A stretch of 49,843 bases of DNA from JBBRVW01 sp038246545 (GTDB taxonomy: Bacteria > Actinomycetota > Actinomycetes > JACCUZ01), in contig JBBRVW010000039.1 in NCBI GenBank assembly GCA_038246545.1, forward strand, positions 1 to 49,843. The letters run 5' to 3'. The stretch's first letter is position 1; every line of letters begins with the position of its first letter. Shown piece after piece: positions 36,562-45,379 of the stretch. Both the position numbers and the translations under genes were made by a program. The notes beneath the pieces were generated by a model that had not been told where the DNA came from, searched no databases, and was given only the letters and a program-made list of their open reading frames with translations.

Positions 36562-37620
36562 ATGTCCCACGGCTCCCCCTCTGGCCGCACCCTCTCCCCC
36601 GGGATGCAGGTGGTCGTCCCGGCCGGTGGCATCGGCGGCGCCCGCTTCCTGCGCGGTCTGCTGGCCGCCGCACCCGAGGTTCTCGGGGGTCCGGCGCGGG
36701 TCACCGTGATCGGCAACACCGGCGACGACATCACCCTGTTCGGGCTGCGCGTCTGCCCCGACCTGGACACCGTGATGTACACACTCGGCGGCGGCATCCA
36801 CGAGGGGCAGGGCTGGGGCCGCGACGACGAGACGTTCGTCGTGAAGGAGGAGCTGGCGGCCTACGGCGTGCAGCCGACCTGGTTCGGCCTGGGTGACCGT
36901 GACATCGCCACCCATGTCGTCCGCACCCAGATGCTCGACGCCGGCTACCCGCTCGGCCAGGTCACCGCCGCCCTGTGCGACCGGTGGGGGCTCGGCGACC
37001 TCGGGGTGCGCCTGCTGCCGATGAGCGACGACCGGGTCGAGACGCACGTCGTGATCGAGGACGACGCCGCGCCCGGCGGTCGCCGGGCGGTGCACTTCCA
37101 GGAGTACTGGGTGCGGCTGCACGCCGAGCCGAAGGCCTACGAGATCGTCGCGGTCGGCGCGGACACCGCGACGCCCGGCCCGGGCGTCGTCGAGGCGTTC
37201 GCCACCGCCGACCTCGTCCTGCTGCCCCCCTCGAACCCGGTCGTGAGCGTCGGGACCGTGCTGGCGGTCCCGGGCGTGCGCGAGGCGCTCGTCGCGACGC
37301 CGGCGCCGGTGGTCGGCCTGTCCCCGATCGTCAGTGGTGCGCCGGTGCGTGGCATGGCCGACCGGGTCCTGGCCGCGGTCGGCGTCGAGACGTCGGCCGC
37401 AGCTGTGGCCCTGCACTACGGCGGCCGGTCCGCGGGCGGCCTGCTCGACGGCTGGCTGGTCGACAGCAGCGACGCCGCAGCAGTCGCCGAGGTCGAGCAC
37501 GCCGGCATCGCCTGCCGCGCCGTGCCGCTGCTGATGCCCGACGTGCCCTCGGCGGCCGCGATGGCACGGTCGGCGTTGGAGCTCGCCGCTGAGCTTCTCG
37601 TCCGCCCGACCGCACCGTGA
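36562..37620 (+). CDS. fbiA: 2-phospho-L-lactate (or phosphoenolpyruvate) transferase FbiA/CofD
   Basis: It joins the activated phospho-acid group to Fo to make F420-0 (dehydro-F420-0 in actinobacteria). The 352-residue product has the family start PAGGIGGARFLRGL, the VIGNTGDD loop and SNPVVSVGTVLAV. ATG 36562 is used; an internal ATG at 36604 would lose 14 residues that are not conserved. A possible -10 (GACACT, 36550-36555) lies six bases ahead, with no ribosome site. The next gene, fbiB, overlaps by GTGA. Confidence 0.95.
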   Translation: MSHGSPSGRTLSPGMQVVVPAGGIGGARFLRGLLAAAPEVLGGPARVTVIGNTGDDITLFGLRVCPDLDTVMYTLGGGIHEGQGWGRDDETFVVKEELAAYGVQPTWFGLGDRDIATHVVRTQMLDAGYPLGQVTAALCDRWGLGDLGVRLLPMSDDRVETHVVIEDDAAPGGRRAVHFQEYWVRLHAEPKAYEIVAVGADTATPGPGVVEAFATADLVLLPPSNPVVSVGTVLAVPGVREALVATPAPVVGLSPIVSGAPVRGMADRVLAAVGVETSAAAVALHYGGRSAGGLLDGWLVDSSDAAAVAEVEHAGIACRAVPLLMPDVPSAAAMARSALELAAELLVRPTAP

Positions 37621-38912
37621 GCGGCTCGCTCCTCGTCTGGGCGCCGGACGGCGTGCCGGAGGTGGCCGCCGGTGACGACCTCGCCGCCCTGCTCGTCGAC
37701 GCCGTGACGGCCGAGGACTTCGCGCTCGCCGATGGTGACGTCGTCCTCGTGACGTCGAAGGTGGTGTCCAAGGCCGAGGGGCGCGCGGTCCGCGTCGACC
37801 GGGAGGAGGCGATCCGCGCCGAGACGGTGCGCGTGGTCGCGCGTCGCGGCGCCACCCGCATCGTCGAGACCCACCACGGCCTGGTGCTCGCCGCCGCCGG
37901 CGTCGACGCCAGCGGCACCGAGCCGGGCACCGTGCTGCTGCTGCCCGTCGACCCCGACGCCTCGGCGCGCGCCCTGCGGTCCCGGCTGCTCGAGGTGGCC
38001 GGCGTCGACGTCGCGGTCGTGGTCACCGACACGATGGGCCGGGCCTGGCGCACCGGGCAGACCGACCAGGCGATCGGCGTCGCGGGGCTGCAGCCGCTCG
38101 ACGACCTGCGCGGCCGCGACGACGGTCACGGCAACGTGCTCACCGCCACGGTCGGCGCGGTAGCCGACGAGATCGCGTCCGCCGCGGACCTGGTCAAGGG
38201 CAAGCTCGGCCGCCGCCCGTTCGCCGTCGTGCGCGGGCTCGCGCACCGCACCCTGCGCGAGGACGGCCCGGGCGCAGCGGCCCTGGTCCGCCCGGCCGCC
38301 GAGGACATGTTCCGCCTCGGCACCCACGAGGTGCTGCCCTCGCGGCGCACCGTGCGGACGTTCACCGACGAGCCCGTCGACCCCGGTGCCGTGCGCCGCG
38401 CGGTGGCCGCCGCGGTCACGGCGCCCGCACCGCACCACACGACCCCGTGGCGGTTCGTCGTCGTCGACGACCTCGACCGTCGTGAGCGGCTGCTCGACGC
38501 GATGCTCGCCGCCTGGGTCGCCGACCTCCGGCGCGACGGCTTCACCGACGAGCAGGTCGCCCGGCGCATCCGGCGCGGCGACGTGCTGCGCGGGATCCCC
38601 GTCCTGGTCGTGCCGTGCATGGTGCGTGCCGGCATGCACGCCTACCCCGACGCCCGGCGCGCGACGGCCGAGCGCGAGATGTTCCTCGTCGCGACCGGGG
38701 CCGGCGTGGAGAACTTCCTCGTCGCCCTCGCGGTCGAGGGCCTCGGCTCGGCGTGGGTGAGCAGCACGATGTTCTGCCGCGACGTCGTACGCCGGGAGCT
38801 CGACCTGCCCGACGACTGGGACCCGATGGGAACCGTCGCGGTCGGTCACGCCGCGACCCCGGCCGCCGACCGCCCGCCGCGCGACCCTGACTCCTACATC
38901 CTCCGCCGCTGA
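37617..38912 (+). CDS. fbiB: Bifunctional F420 gamma-glutamyl ligase / nitroreductase FbiB
   Basis: It adds the glutamate tail to F420-0 and, through its C-terminal domain, reduces dehydro-F420-0. The 431 residues split into a CofE-like ligase (about 1-245; GDVVLVTSKVVSKAEGR, TDTMGRAWRTGQTDQAIG) and a nitroreductase-like FMN domain (about 246-431; SRRTVRTFTDEPV, GVENFLVALAVEGLGSAW). GTG 37617 overlaps the fbiA stop. The pair implies F420-dependent redox in this organism. Confidence 0.95.
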   Translation: MSGSLLVWAPDGVPEVAAGDDLAALLVDAVTAEDFALADGDVVLVTSKVVSKAEGRAVRVDREEAIRAETVRVVARRGATRIVETHHGLVLAAAGVDASGTEPGTVLLLPVDPDASARALRSRLLEVAGVDVAVVVTDTMGRAWRTGQTDQAIGVAGLQPLDDLRGRDDGHGNVLTATVGAVADEIASAADLVKGKLGRRPFAVVRGLAHRTLREDGPGAAALVRPAAEDMFRLGTHEVLPSRRTVRTFTDEPVDPGAVRRAVAAAVTAPAPHHTTPWRFVVVDDLDRRERLLDAMLAAWVADLRRDGFTDEQVARRIRRGDVLRGIPVLVVPCMVRAGMHAYPDARRATAEREMFLVATGAGVENFLVALAVEGLGSAWVSSTMFCRDVVRRELDLPDDWDPMGTVAVGHAATPAADRPPRDPDSYILRR

Positions 38913-38930
38913 CGCACGTATCAGGGACGG

Positions 38931-39893
38931 TCACAGGGCGCGGTAGTCGCGGCCGGCGAACCGCGGGCCGTGCCGCTCCGGCGCGAGACCGGAGAGCTCG
39001 ACGAGGCGCTGCACGCGGTAGCGGTGGCCGCGAAACGGCTCCAGCAGCTCGAGCATCGCGTCGTCGTCGATCGGCTCGCCGACGAGGGCGAACCCGACGC
39101 GCCGGGCCAGGTGGTAGTCCCCCACCGACACCGCGTCGGGGTCGCCGAGGGCGCGCTGGGCCACCTCGGCGGCGGTCCAGACGCCGATGCCGGGCAGCGT
39201 CCGCATCGCGGACGACGCTTCCGCGGCCGGCCGGTCGGCCAGCGCCTCCAGCCGACCCGCGCGGCCGGCGGCGGTGACGAGGGTGCGGGACCGCGACAGG
39301 TCGACGCCGGCGCGGTGCCACTCCCAGGACGGGACCCGGGCCCACGTCGGCCCGTCAGGGGCCACGTAGAGGTCGGGCGGCAGGACCGCGGCGGGGCCGG
39401 GCGCCGGCTCGCCGTACGACCGGACCAGCGCCCGCCAGGACCGCCACGCCTCGCGACCGGTGACCTTCTGCTCGAGGACGGCGGGCGCGAGCGCCTCGAG
39501 GACGCGCCTGGTCCGCGGCACCCGCCAGCCACCGTGGGTGCGCAGGGTGTCGCGCAGCACCGGGTGGCGCCGCTCGAGGCCGGCGACGTCGAAACCCGTG
39601 GCGTCGTCGTCGGCTCCGAGCAGCGTGGGCAGCCCGTCGAGGACCCAGCCGGCCCCGGACCCCCACGCGGTGCCCACGACCTCACCGTCGGCCGGCCGGA
39701 CGGCGAGGCGCAGGGTCGCGGTGCCCTGGGGGGTCCGGGTCGCGCGCCACAGGCCCCCGCCGCGGCGCGCGGAGCCGTCGTAGCGGAACGTCGGGTCGCC
39801 GCTCCCGCGTCGCAGCGGACCGAGGAGCGCGCCCAGGTCGAGCGCCCGGCCCGGCGACCAGACGCGTCGCACGCCCTCGGTCGTGGCCGTCAT
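38931..39893 (-). CDS. DNA-3-methyladenine glycosylase-like HhH-GPD protein
   Basis: A 320-residue AlkA-like base-excision enzyme. The HhH element reads LPGIGVWTAAEVAQRALGD and is followed by VGDYHLARR, with the catalytic Asp of the GPD motif. LEQKVTG precedes it, as in the family. There is no Ada domain. ATG 39893 has GAGGAGGGG upstream. It is the second alkylation-repair-type glycosylase in the window. Confidence 0.85.
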   Translation of the reverse strand: MTATTEGVRRVWSPGRALDLGALLGPLRRGSGDPTFRYDGSARRGGGLWRATRTPQGTATLRLAVRPADGEVVGTAWGSGAGWVLDGLPTLLGADDDATGFDVAGLERRHPVLRDTLRTHGGWRVPRTRRVLEALAPAVLEQKVTGREAWRSWRALVRSYGEPAPGPAAVLPPDLYVAPDGPTWARVPSWEWHRAGVDLSRSRTLVTAAGRAGRLEALADRPAAEASSAMRTLPGIGVWTAAEVAQRALGDPDAVSVGDYHLARRVGFALVGEPIDDDAMLELLEPFRGHRYRVQRLVELSGLAPERHGPRFAGRDYRAL

Positions 39894-39918
39894 GCGCCCC
39901 TCCTCACGGTGCCGCCGG

Positions 39919-39924
39919 TACAGT
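39919..39924 (+). promoter_or_regulatory. Possible -10 box of the DUF3105 gene
   Basis: TACAGT fits TANNNT and lies 39 bases ahead of the GTG at 39964, in the short divergent gap. Its flanks CCGCC and GGCGG are an inverted repeat. No -35 box is evident. Confidence 0.3.
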
Positions 39925-39963
39925 CGGCGGTCATTGTCGCTCCAGGGAAGGACCGGGCTCGAG

Positions 39964-40689
39964 GTGGCCAGCAAGAACAGCAAGCAGTCCGAGAAGGACC
40001 GCCGCGCCAAGATCGAGGAGATGCGACGGGCCGAGCAGTCGCGTCAGCGACGGCGCAGCATGGGCTTCGTCGTCGTCGCCGTGATCGTCGGACTCGGGCT
40101 GGTCCTCGCCGTGGTGATCCCGTCCTACCTCTCCGCGAAGGACGACCCGGCGAACAAGGACCTGGCGTCCTTCGGTGTGGCGGCCTCGGCGGCGAGCTGC
40201 AGCACGGTGCAGACGACCAAGGCCACCAACACCGACGCGCTGCGCACCCACGTCGACGACGGCAAGGTCGAGAAGTACAAGACGGTGCCGCCGTCCTACG
40301 GCCCGCACTGGTCGGCGCCGATCTACCCGGCCCGGCAGTTCTACTCGGCCCGGGACCGGCCGCAGATGGAGCAGCTCGTCCACAACCTCGAGCACGGCTA
40401 CACGATCCTCTGGTACGACTCGACGGTGAAGGGCGCGCAGCTCGCCACCCTCAAGAAGGTCGCCGTCAGCGGCCGGGAGGACGCGGCCGCCGGCGCCGGC
40501 AAGAAGTTCATCGTGTCCGCGTGGGACGACGCCTACGGCGACTTCCCGGCCGGCAAGCACCTCGGCATCTCGCACTGGAGCGGCCAGGACAGCCACACCC
40601 AGCTGTGCGGCAAGGTGAGCGGCCAGGCGGTGCACGACTTCATGAAGAAGTTCCCGTCGACCGACGCCCCGGAGCCCAACGCCGCCTGA
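39964..40689 (+). CDS. DUF3105 membrane-anchored protein
   Basis: A 241-residue protein. The first 32 residues are strongly charged (KQSEKDRRAKIEEMRRAEQ), one transmembrane helix spans about 33-55, and an exported DUF3105 domain follows with YGPHWSAP, VHNLEHGYTILWY and a Cys pair (ASCSTVQ, QLCGKVS). The His-rich core suggests metal binding but no activity is known. GTG 39964 follows AAGGA ten or more bases upstream. Confidence 0.85.
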   Translation: MASKNSKQSEKDRRAKIEEMRRAEQSRQRRRSMGFVVVAVIVGLGLVLAVVIPSYLSAKDDPANKDLASFGVAASAASCSTVQTTKATNTDALRTHVDDGKVEKYKTVPPSYGPHWSAPIYPARQFYSARDRPQMEQLVHNLEHGYTILWYDSTVKGAQLATLKKVAVSGREDAAAGAGKKFIVSAWDDAYGDFPAGKHLGISHWSGQDSHTQLCGKVSGQAVHDFMKKFPSTDAPEPNAA

Positions 40690-40722
40690 CGATCCCTTCG
40701 CCCGGACGGGCCCCTGGTGCGC

Positions 40723-41817
40723 TCAGAGGTTGGGCTCGTCCGGGCTGAAGCGGATCGCGTACGGCGGGATGTGGGCGTCGCACCAGACGCGCGCGCCCGA
40801 GGTGAGCTCGTTGCCGTCGCCGACCACCGCGCCGTCGCCGACCACGACTCCGTCGAGCACGACGCCCGCCCCGATCCGGGCGCCACGCCCGACGGCGGAG
40901 TCGCGCACGGTGGAGCCCGGCCCGATCACGCTGTCGTTCAGCAGCACGCTGCCCTCGACCAGGGTGCCGTCCGCGATCACGGTGCGAGCACCGACGGTGG
41001 TGCCGCCACGCACGACGGCGTCGGCCGCGAGCCTCGCTCCGCCCAGCACCAGGCGCTCCCCGGTCGGGCCGGGCATCGCCTCCGAGGCGAGCACGCCGCG
41101 GACGACGTCGCGCGAGCCGAGCACGTACGCGGCCGGTGTCCCGACGTCCAGCCAGTACGCCTGGTCCGCGTGCCCGAGGACGACCGCGCCGGACTCGACC
41201 AGCCCCGGGAACGTCTCGCGCTCGACGGACACCTTGCGACCGGCCGGTATGCCGTCGATGACCGAGCGGCGGAAGACGTAGCACCCGGCGTTGATGCGGT
41301 TCGTCACCGGATCCGGCATCTTCTCGTGGAAGGCCGTGACGCGACCCTGCGCGTCGGTCGGGACGCAGCCGAAGGCGCGGGCGTCCTCCACCTCGGTGAG
41401 GTGCAGTGTGACGTCGGCGCCGGCGGCCAGGTGGGTCTCGACCTGCCACGACAGCTCGTGGCCACTGAGGACGTCGGCGTTGAGGACGACGACAGGATCG
41501 TCCGGGCCGCTCTCCAGCAGACCGGCGACGTTGCGGATCGCGCCACCGGTCCCCATCGGGTCGTCCTCGTGCGCGTAGTCCACCCGGAGGCCAAGCCCCG
41601 AGCCGTCGCCGAGGCCATCCCTGAAGTCCTCCGGCCGGTACGCGGTGGCGAGCACCACGTGCTCGACACCGGCGGCGCACAGCATGCTGAGCTGGTGGTG
41701 GACGAAGGGCACGCCGGCGGTGGGCAGCATCGGCTTGGGGATCCCGACGGTCAGCGGCCGCAGCCGGGTGCCCCGCCCGCCGACGAGAAGCACGGCCTCT
41801 CGACATCTCACGGTCAT
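40723..41817 (-). CDS. Sugar-1-phosphate nucleotidyltransferase, probable GDP-mannose type
   Basis: A 364-residue enzyme that would make a nucleotide sugar. The N-terminal pyrophosphorylase domain has LLVGGRGTRLRPLTVGIPKP and the metal Asp in VVLNADVLSG. A C-terminal left-handed beta-helix (about 255-350, hexapeptide repeats) follows. It matches Rv3264c by position and layout, so mannose-1-P guanylyltransferase is favoured, but glucose or other NDP-sugars cannot be excluded. ATG 41817 has GGAGGG about 11 bases upstream. Confidence 0.88.
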   Translation of the reverse strand: MTVRCREAVLLVGGRGTRLRPLTVGIPKPMLPTAGVPFVHHQLSMLCAAGVEHVVLATAYRPEDFRDGLGDGSGLGLRVDYAHEDDPMGTGGAIRNVAGLLESGPDDPVVVLNADVLSGHELSWQVETHLAAGADVTLHLTEVEDARAFGCVPTDAQGRVTAFHEKMPDPVTNRINAGCYVFRRSVIDGIPAGRKVSVERETFPGLVESGAVVLGHADQAYWLDVGTPAAYVLGSRDVVRGVLASEAMPGPTGERLVLGGARLAADAVVRGGTTVGARTVIADGTLVEGSVLLNDSVIGPGSTVRDSAVGRGARIGAGVVLDGVVVGDGAVVGDGNELTSGARVWCDAHIPPYAIRFSPDEPNL

Positions 41818-41863
41818 GGTCTTCTGAGCCCTCCGGGCCGGTGCAGGTCGGGAACGCCCGAGC

Positions 41864-43057
41864 CTAGACGGCGGCGTCGGCCGAGGAGGCGGGCGCCCCG
41901 ATGGCACGCGTGTACGTCTCGAGGTGGGCTGCAGCCGAGGCTTCCCAGGTGAACTCGTGGGCCCGGGCGACGGCGGCCCGCGACAGCTGCCCGCGGCGGG
42001 TCGGGTCGTCGATGAGGCGACGCAGCTCGGTGGCGATGGACTCGACGTCGGGCTCGGTGTAGGCGACGGCGTCGCCACCGACCTCGGGCAGCGACAGGCG
42101 GCGCGCCGTGAGCACGGCCGCCCCGCACGCCATCGCCTCCAGGACCGGCAGGCCGAAGCCCTCGGCCTTGCTCGGGTAGGCGACGCAGAGTGCGCCACCG
42201 AGGAGGCCGGGCAGATCGGCCGCCCGGAGGTAGCCCGGTCGCACGACCTTGAGGTGCGACGGGACCTCGGCGCACGCCTGGTCCACGCCGTCGTCCCAGC
42301 CGGTGCCGCCTGCCAGCACCAGGGCCGGCGGCTCGGCCATGCCGTCGACGGCCTTCACCCAGCCGCGGACGAGGTCCGGGACGTTCTTGCGCCGCTCGAG
42401 GACGCCGAGGAACGCGACGTACGGACGGCCGTGCAGGCCCAGCCGGTCGGTGACCCGACGCACCTCGGCGTCGGACGGCGGCCGGAACGTGCCGGTGTCG
42501 ACCCCGTGGTGGGCGACGTCGATGTGCGCGGCGTCGGCGTCGAGCAGCCGGACAAGCTCGTCGCGGGTCGCCTTCGACGGCACGACGACCCGGCTGGCCC
42601 GCCGGACAGCCGTGCGGGTCGCGGAGCGGTAGAAGCCGGTCTTGACGGCGCTGTGCAGCTCGGGCTCGGAGAAGAAGGTCACGTCGTGCACGGTGACCAC
42701 GACCGGGACGTTCGCGTGCAGCGGCATCGTGTAGTACGGCGAGTGCAGCACGGCGGCACTCACCTGCTGGGCGATCAGCGGCAGCCCGGTCTGCTCCCAC
42801 GCCAGGCGGGCCGGGCGGTGCGAGATCGCCGACGGTCCGGCGACGATCTCGGCCGCACCGGCGAGCAGCTCGAAACGCTGGGCGTCGGACCGCTGGCAGA
42901 CGACGACCAGGTCGACGACGTCCTTGCCCGCGGACGACAGGGCCCGCACCAGGCCGTCGACGTAGCGCCCGACTCCCCCGCGGTCAGCGGGCACGGCCGT
43001 CGCATCCAGGAGCACACGCGGTGCTCCCGACGACTCGCGTGGCACGGGCGAGATCAC
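41864..43057 (-). CDS. Glycosyltransferase family 4
   Basis: A 397-residue GT-B enzyme. The N-terminal domain starts PRVLLDATAVPADRGGVGRYV, and the C-terminal donor domain has LGVLERRKNVPDLV, GYLRAADLPGLL and the E-x7-E motif EGFGLPVLEAMACG. The fold and the motif suggest a retaining hexosyl transfer, likely from GDP-mannose made by the next gene. GTG 43057 has GAGGAA upstream. The acceptor is unknown. Confidence 0.9.
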   Translation of the reverse strand: MISPVPRESSGAPRVLLDATAVPADRGGVGRYVDGLVRALSSAGKDVVDLVVVCQRSDAQRFELLAGAAEIVAGPSAISHRPARLAWEQTGLPLIAQQVSAAVLHSPYYTMPLHANVPVVVTVHDVTFFSEPELHSAVKTGFYRSATRTAVRRASRVVVPSKATRDELVRLLDADAAHIDVAHHGVDTGTFRPPSDAEVRRVTDRLGLHGRPYVAFLGVLERRKNVPDLVRGWVKAVDGMAEPPALVLAGGTGWDDGVDQACAEVPSHLKVVRPGYLRAADLPGLLGGALCVAYPSKAEGFGLPVLEAMACGAAVLTARRLSLPEVGGDAVAYTEPDVESIATELRRLIDDPTRRGQLSRAAVARAHEFTWEASAAAHLETYTRAIGAPASSADAAV

Positions 43058-43114
43058 TTCCTCGTGGACGACGGCACTCCCAACACCTCGAAGACTACGC
43101 CGCGTGCCGCCCGC

Positions 43115-43795
43115 TCACCCGCCGAACCGCACCGTGCGCGTCGTCGCGTCGGCGGCAAGGGCGGACCGCTGATGGAAGCGGGCGCGGCGCAGGACCGCCG
43201 GGGAACTCGCGCTGTCGCCGTCCCAGTCACCGACCACCGGGCGCCAGGAGCCGCCCGGCCGCCCGAACGACACGACATAGCCGGCCGGGCCGGCCGACCG
43301 GCGGTTGCGCAGCAGCCACTGGCCGTCGCGCTCCACCCCGACGCCGGACCGCTTGCCGCCGTTCCACGACCCCACGAGCGGCACGTCGCCGACCGCCCCG
43401 TAGCGGAACCGGCTGGTCGCCCGGCCGCTGGTCGCGGTCCGGCGCAGCAGCCAGGTGCGGCCGCGGACCACCCCGATGCCGGTCGCCCGGCCCGACCACG
43501 AGCCGACGACCGGGGTGTCACCGGCCCGGCCGAAGCGGACGGTGCGCGTGGGGGCGTCTCCGGACTGGCCGTTGCGCAGCAGCCAGCTGCCGGCGCGGAA
43601 CACGCCGAGGTCGTCCCGGCCGTCGCCGTCCCAGTCGCCGACGACCGGCACGTCGCCGGCCGCGCCGTAGCGGAACCGCTTCACCCACGCGCCGGCCTTG
43701 CTCGTCATCCGCAGGGCGACCTGCCCGTCGCGCCACCAGCCCGGGTCGTCGTCGCCGTCGCCGTCCCAGTCGCCGACCAGTGGGGTCGCCGCGGC
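43115..43795 (-). repeat. Five-unit FG-GAP/VCBS-like repeat within the SpoIID protein
   Basis: Units of about 45 residues each show (V/T)P(V/L)VG(D/S)W, a middle W-L-L-R-N strand and an end (R/S)FRYG or VRFG. Units 1 and 2 keep the calcium-loop pattern DGDGxDD; units 3 and 4 have lost it; unit 5 keeps DWDGD. The set resembles a beta-propeller. Confidence 0.75.
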
Positions 43796-45232
43796 TCCGC
43801 CGGTCCGGCGCATCGCGATGGTGAACCCCGGAGACAGGAGACCCAGCGCCTGCCGCACGTCCCAGCCGTCGACGTACGCGGTGGTGAGCCTGCCGCCCTT
43901 GAGTCCGACGACCTTCACGCCGGCCGTGCGGGCGTCGGCGCCGCGGGGCGGCACCGAGACGGTGCTGATGGTCGCGTACCCGAGCTTCGCCGCGAGCGCC
44001 GACCAGCTGACACCGACAGCCCAGGACCGCTTCTCGGCCGGGTTGTTGGACGCCGCGTCCCACACCGAGTCGTCGACGGCGCGCAGGAACGGTGCCTCCA
44101 CCCCCCAGACGTAGCGCTCGTCCTCGGTGTGGCCGCCCATCGACGACGAGTAGAAGGCGTCGATCAGGGTGCCGGCGGCGTCCGCCACCACCTGCCCGGA
44201 CGTGGCGTCGACGGCCGACTTCCAGGCCAGCCCCCACCGTCCGTCCGGACCCTCGGTCTCCTTCTTCCACCCCGTCCAGTTCTGGTCGGTCGGGGTGGGC
44301 ACGAGGATCCGGCCGGCCCGCTTGGTCGCGAAGGTGCGGGCCGCGATCGCCTGCGCCTGCAGGGCCGCTGCGGGGAACGACGCCGGCACCTCGGCGATGC
44401 CCCACAGGTACTTGTCCATGGCACCGCCGTTGTCGGTGGTGTCGATGCGCTGCACGGCGTCGAGGGCGGTGCCATCGACGGTGAAGCTGGTCCAGTCCCA
44501 CCGCACCCAGCGCTCGAGGTAGATCGAGGAGCCGCGCCAGGTCGTGAGGTGGGCGACGTTGCCGGACTCCCGCAGGACGAGCGGTGGCTGCGCCGAGCCG
44601 CCCTTCCAGAGCTGCTTGCGTGGCGTGACCCCGAGGTCCCAGAGCACGAACCGCGCGTGTGTCGCGTCGAGCCGCAGCTGCCACCGCGCGCCCTGCGGCT
44701 GGGTCGGGGGGCAGGGCGGGCCGGCGGGCGTCGCGGCCGGAGCCGGATCCGGCGAGGTGGGCGTCGGGGCGGCGGGGTCGGTCCCTGCCGGGGTCGGCGC
44801 CGCGGGGACCGCGCAGCCGTCGACGGACCACGAGAGCGCGCCCTGCACGGCCTCGACGTCGACCCGGTAGCCGTTGTCGAGCAGCCGGACCTTCAGCGAC
44901 GTCGGCATCGGCGCCGCCACGACCTGGGTGCCCGCGTAGTAGCGGGTGAGGATCTGGCCGGCCGAGCAGCCGAGCCGGGCGGCACCCTCGGCGCCGTACT
45001 GGCTCATGCCGAGCCCGTGCCCCCAGCCGCCGCCGCGGAAGACCACGTTCCCGCGCGCGTCGGCAGGCGCGATGGGAGCACCGCCGGAGTCGGGGCAGTC
45101 GACCGCACGGGCCGCGCCGGCCGGTGCGAGCCCGACCCCCGTCCCCGCCAGGGCCGCCGCCAGCAGCAGCCGTCCGAGGCCCCGGACGGCAGCGCGGGCG
45201 TGGGGCGGGTGGGGCAGGTGGGACTCGGGCAC
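43115..45232 (-). CDS. Exported SpoIID/LytB-domain protein with five C-terminal repeats
   Basis: A 705-residue exported protein. A signal peptide (about 15-42) leads into a SpoIID/LytB domain with GGGWGHGLGMSQYGAEGAARL and FYSSSMGGHTEDERYVWG. A Pro/Thr/Ala linker splits the domain near residues 150-180. The last ~225 residues are five units of about 45 residues, each opening PVVGDWDGDG or similar. SpoIID proteins cut or bind peptidoglycan glycan strands. GTG 45232 is the likely start; an ATG farther up (45364) lies ahead of the signal peptide. Confidence 0.85.
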   Translation of the reverse strand: MPESHLPHPPHARAAVRGLGRLLLAAALAGTGVGLAPAGAARAVDCPDSGGAPIAPADARGNVVFRGGGWGHGLGMSQYGAEGAARLGCSAGQILTRYYAGTQVVAAPMPTSLKVRLLDNGYRVDVEAVQGALSWSVDGCAVPAAPTPAGTDPAAPTPTSPDPAPAATPAGPPCPPTQPQGARWQLRLDATHARFVLWDLGVTPRKQLWKGGSAQPPLVLRESGNVAHLTTWRGSSIYLERWVRWDWTSFTVDGTALDAVQRIDTTDNGGAMDKYLWGIAEVPASFPAAALQAQAIAARTFATKRAGRILVPTPTDQNWTGWKKETEGPDGRWGLAWKSAVDATSGQVVADAAGTLIDAFYSSSMGGHTEDERYVWGVEAPFLRAVDDSVWDAASNNPAEKRSWAVGVSWSALAAKLGYATISTVSVPPRGADARTAGVKVVGLKGGRLTTAYVDGWDVRQALGLLSPGFTIAMRRTGGAAATPLVGDWDGDGDDDPGWWRDGQVALRMTSKAGAWVKRFRYGAAGDVPVVGDWDGDGRDDLGVFRAGSWLLRNGQSGDAPTRTVRFGRAGDTPVVGSWSGRATGIGVVRGRTWLLRRTATSGRATSRFRYGAVGDVPLVGSWNGGKRSGVGVERDGQWLLRNRRSAGPAGYVVSFGRPGGSWRPVVGDWDGDSASSPAVLRRARFHQRSALAADATTRTVRFGG

Positions 45233-45278
45233 TGGACCACGATAGGTGGCCAGGCGGCGGCCGGGGCCCCGAACCCCA

Positions 45279-45329
45279 TGATCCACAGTGGATCCGCTGG
45301 AAGAAATGCGGTGGATCCACTGTGGATCA
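45279..45329. promoter_or_regulatory. Double palindrome between divergent SpoIID and GT4 genes
   Basis: TGATCCACAGTGGATCC (45279-45295) and GGATCCACTGTGGATCA (45313-45329) are perfect 17-bp inverted repeats, with a 17-nt spacer. Each arm is itself a palindrome (GATCCAC-N-GTGGATC). The element sits mid-gap about 50 bp from both start codons, as expected for an operator. The 11-mer ACTGTGGATCA in it also occurs in the AbiEi leader (6673-6683). Confidence 0.6.
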
Positions 45330-45365
45330 CGGAACGGGCGGGTCCGCAACGCCGGGGCGTCCAAC

Positions 45366-45371
45366 TACGCT
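45366..45371 (+). promoter_or_regulatory. Possible -10 box of the GT4 operon, leaderless
   Basis: TACGCT fits TANNNT and lies eight bases before the ATG at 45380. No ribosome site is seen. No -35 box is evident. Confidence 0.4.
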
Positions 45372-45379
45372 GGCCCGCG

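Noticed and set aside
41924..45379. Very long plus-strand open frame antisense to the GT4 and SpoIID genes
   Set aside because: It is open only because of the high G+C content. The minus-strand genes have clear domains and starts; only the last part (from 45380) is real.
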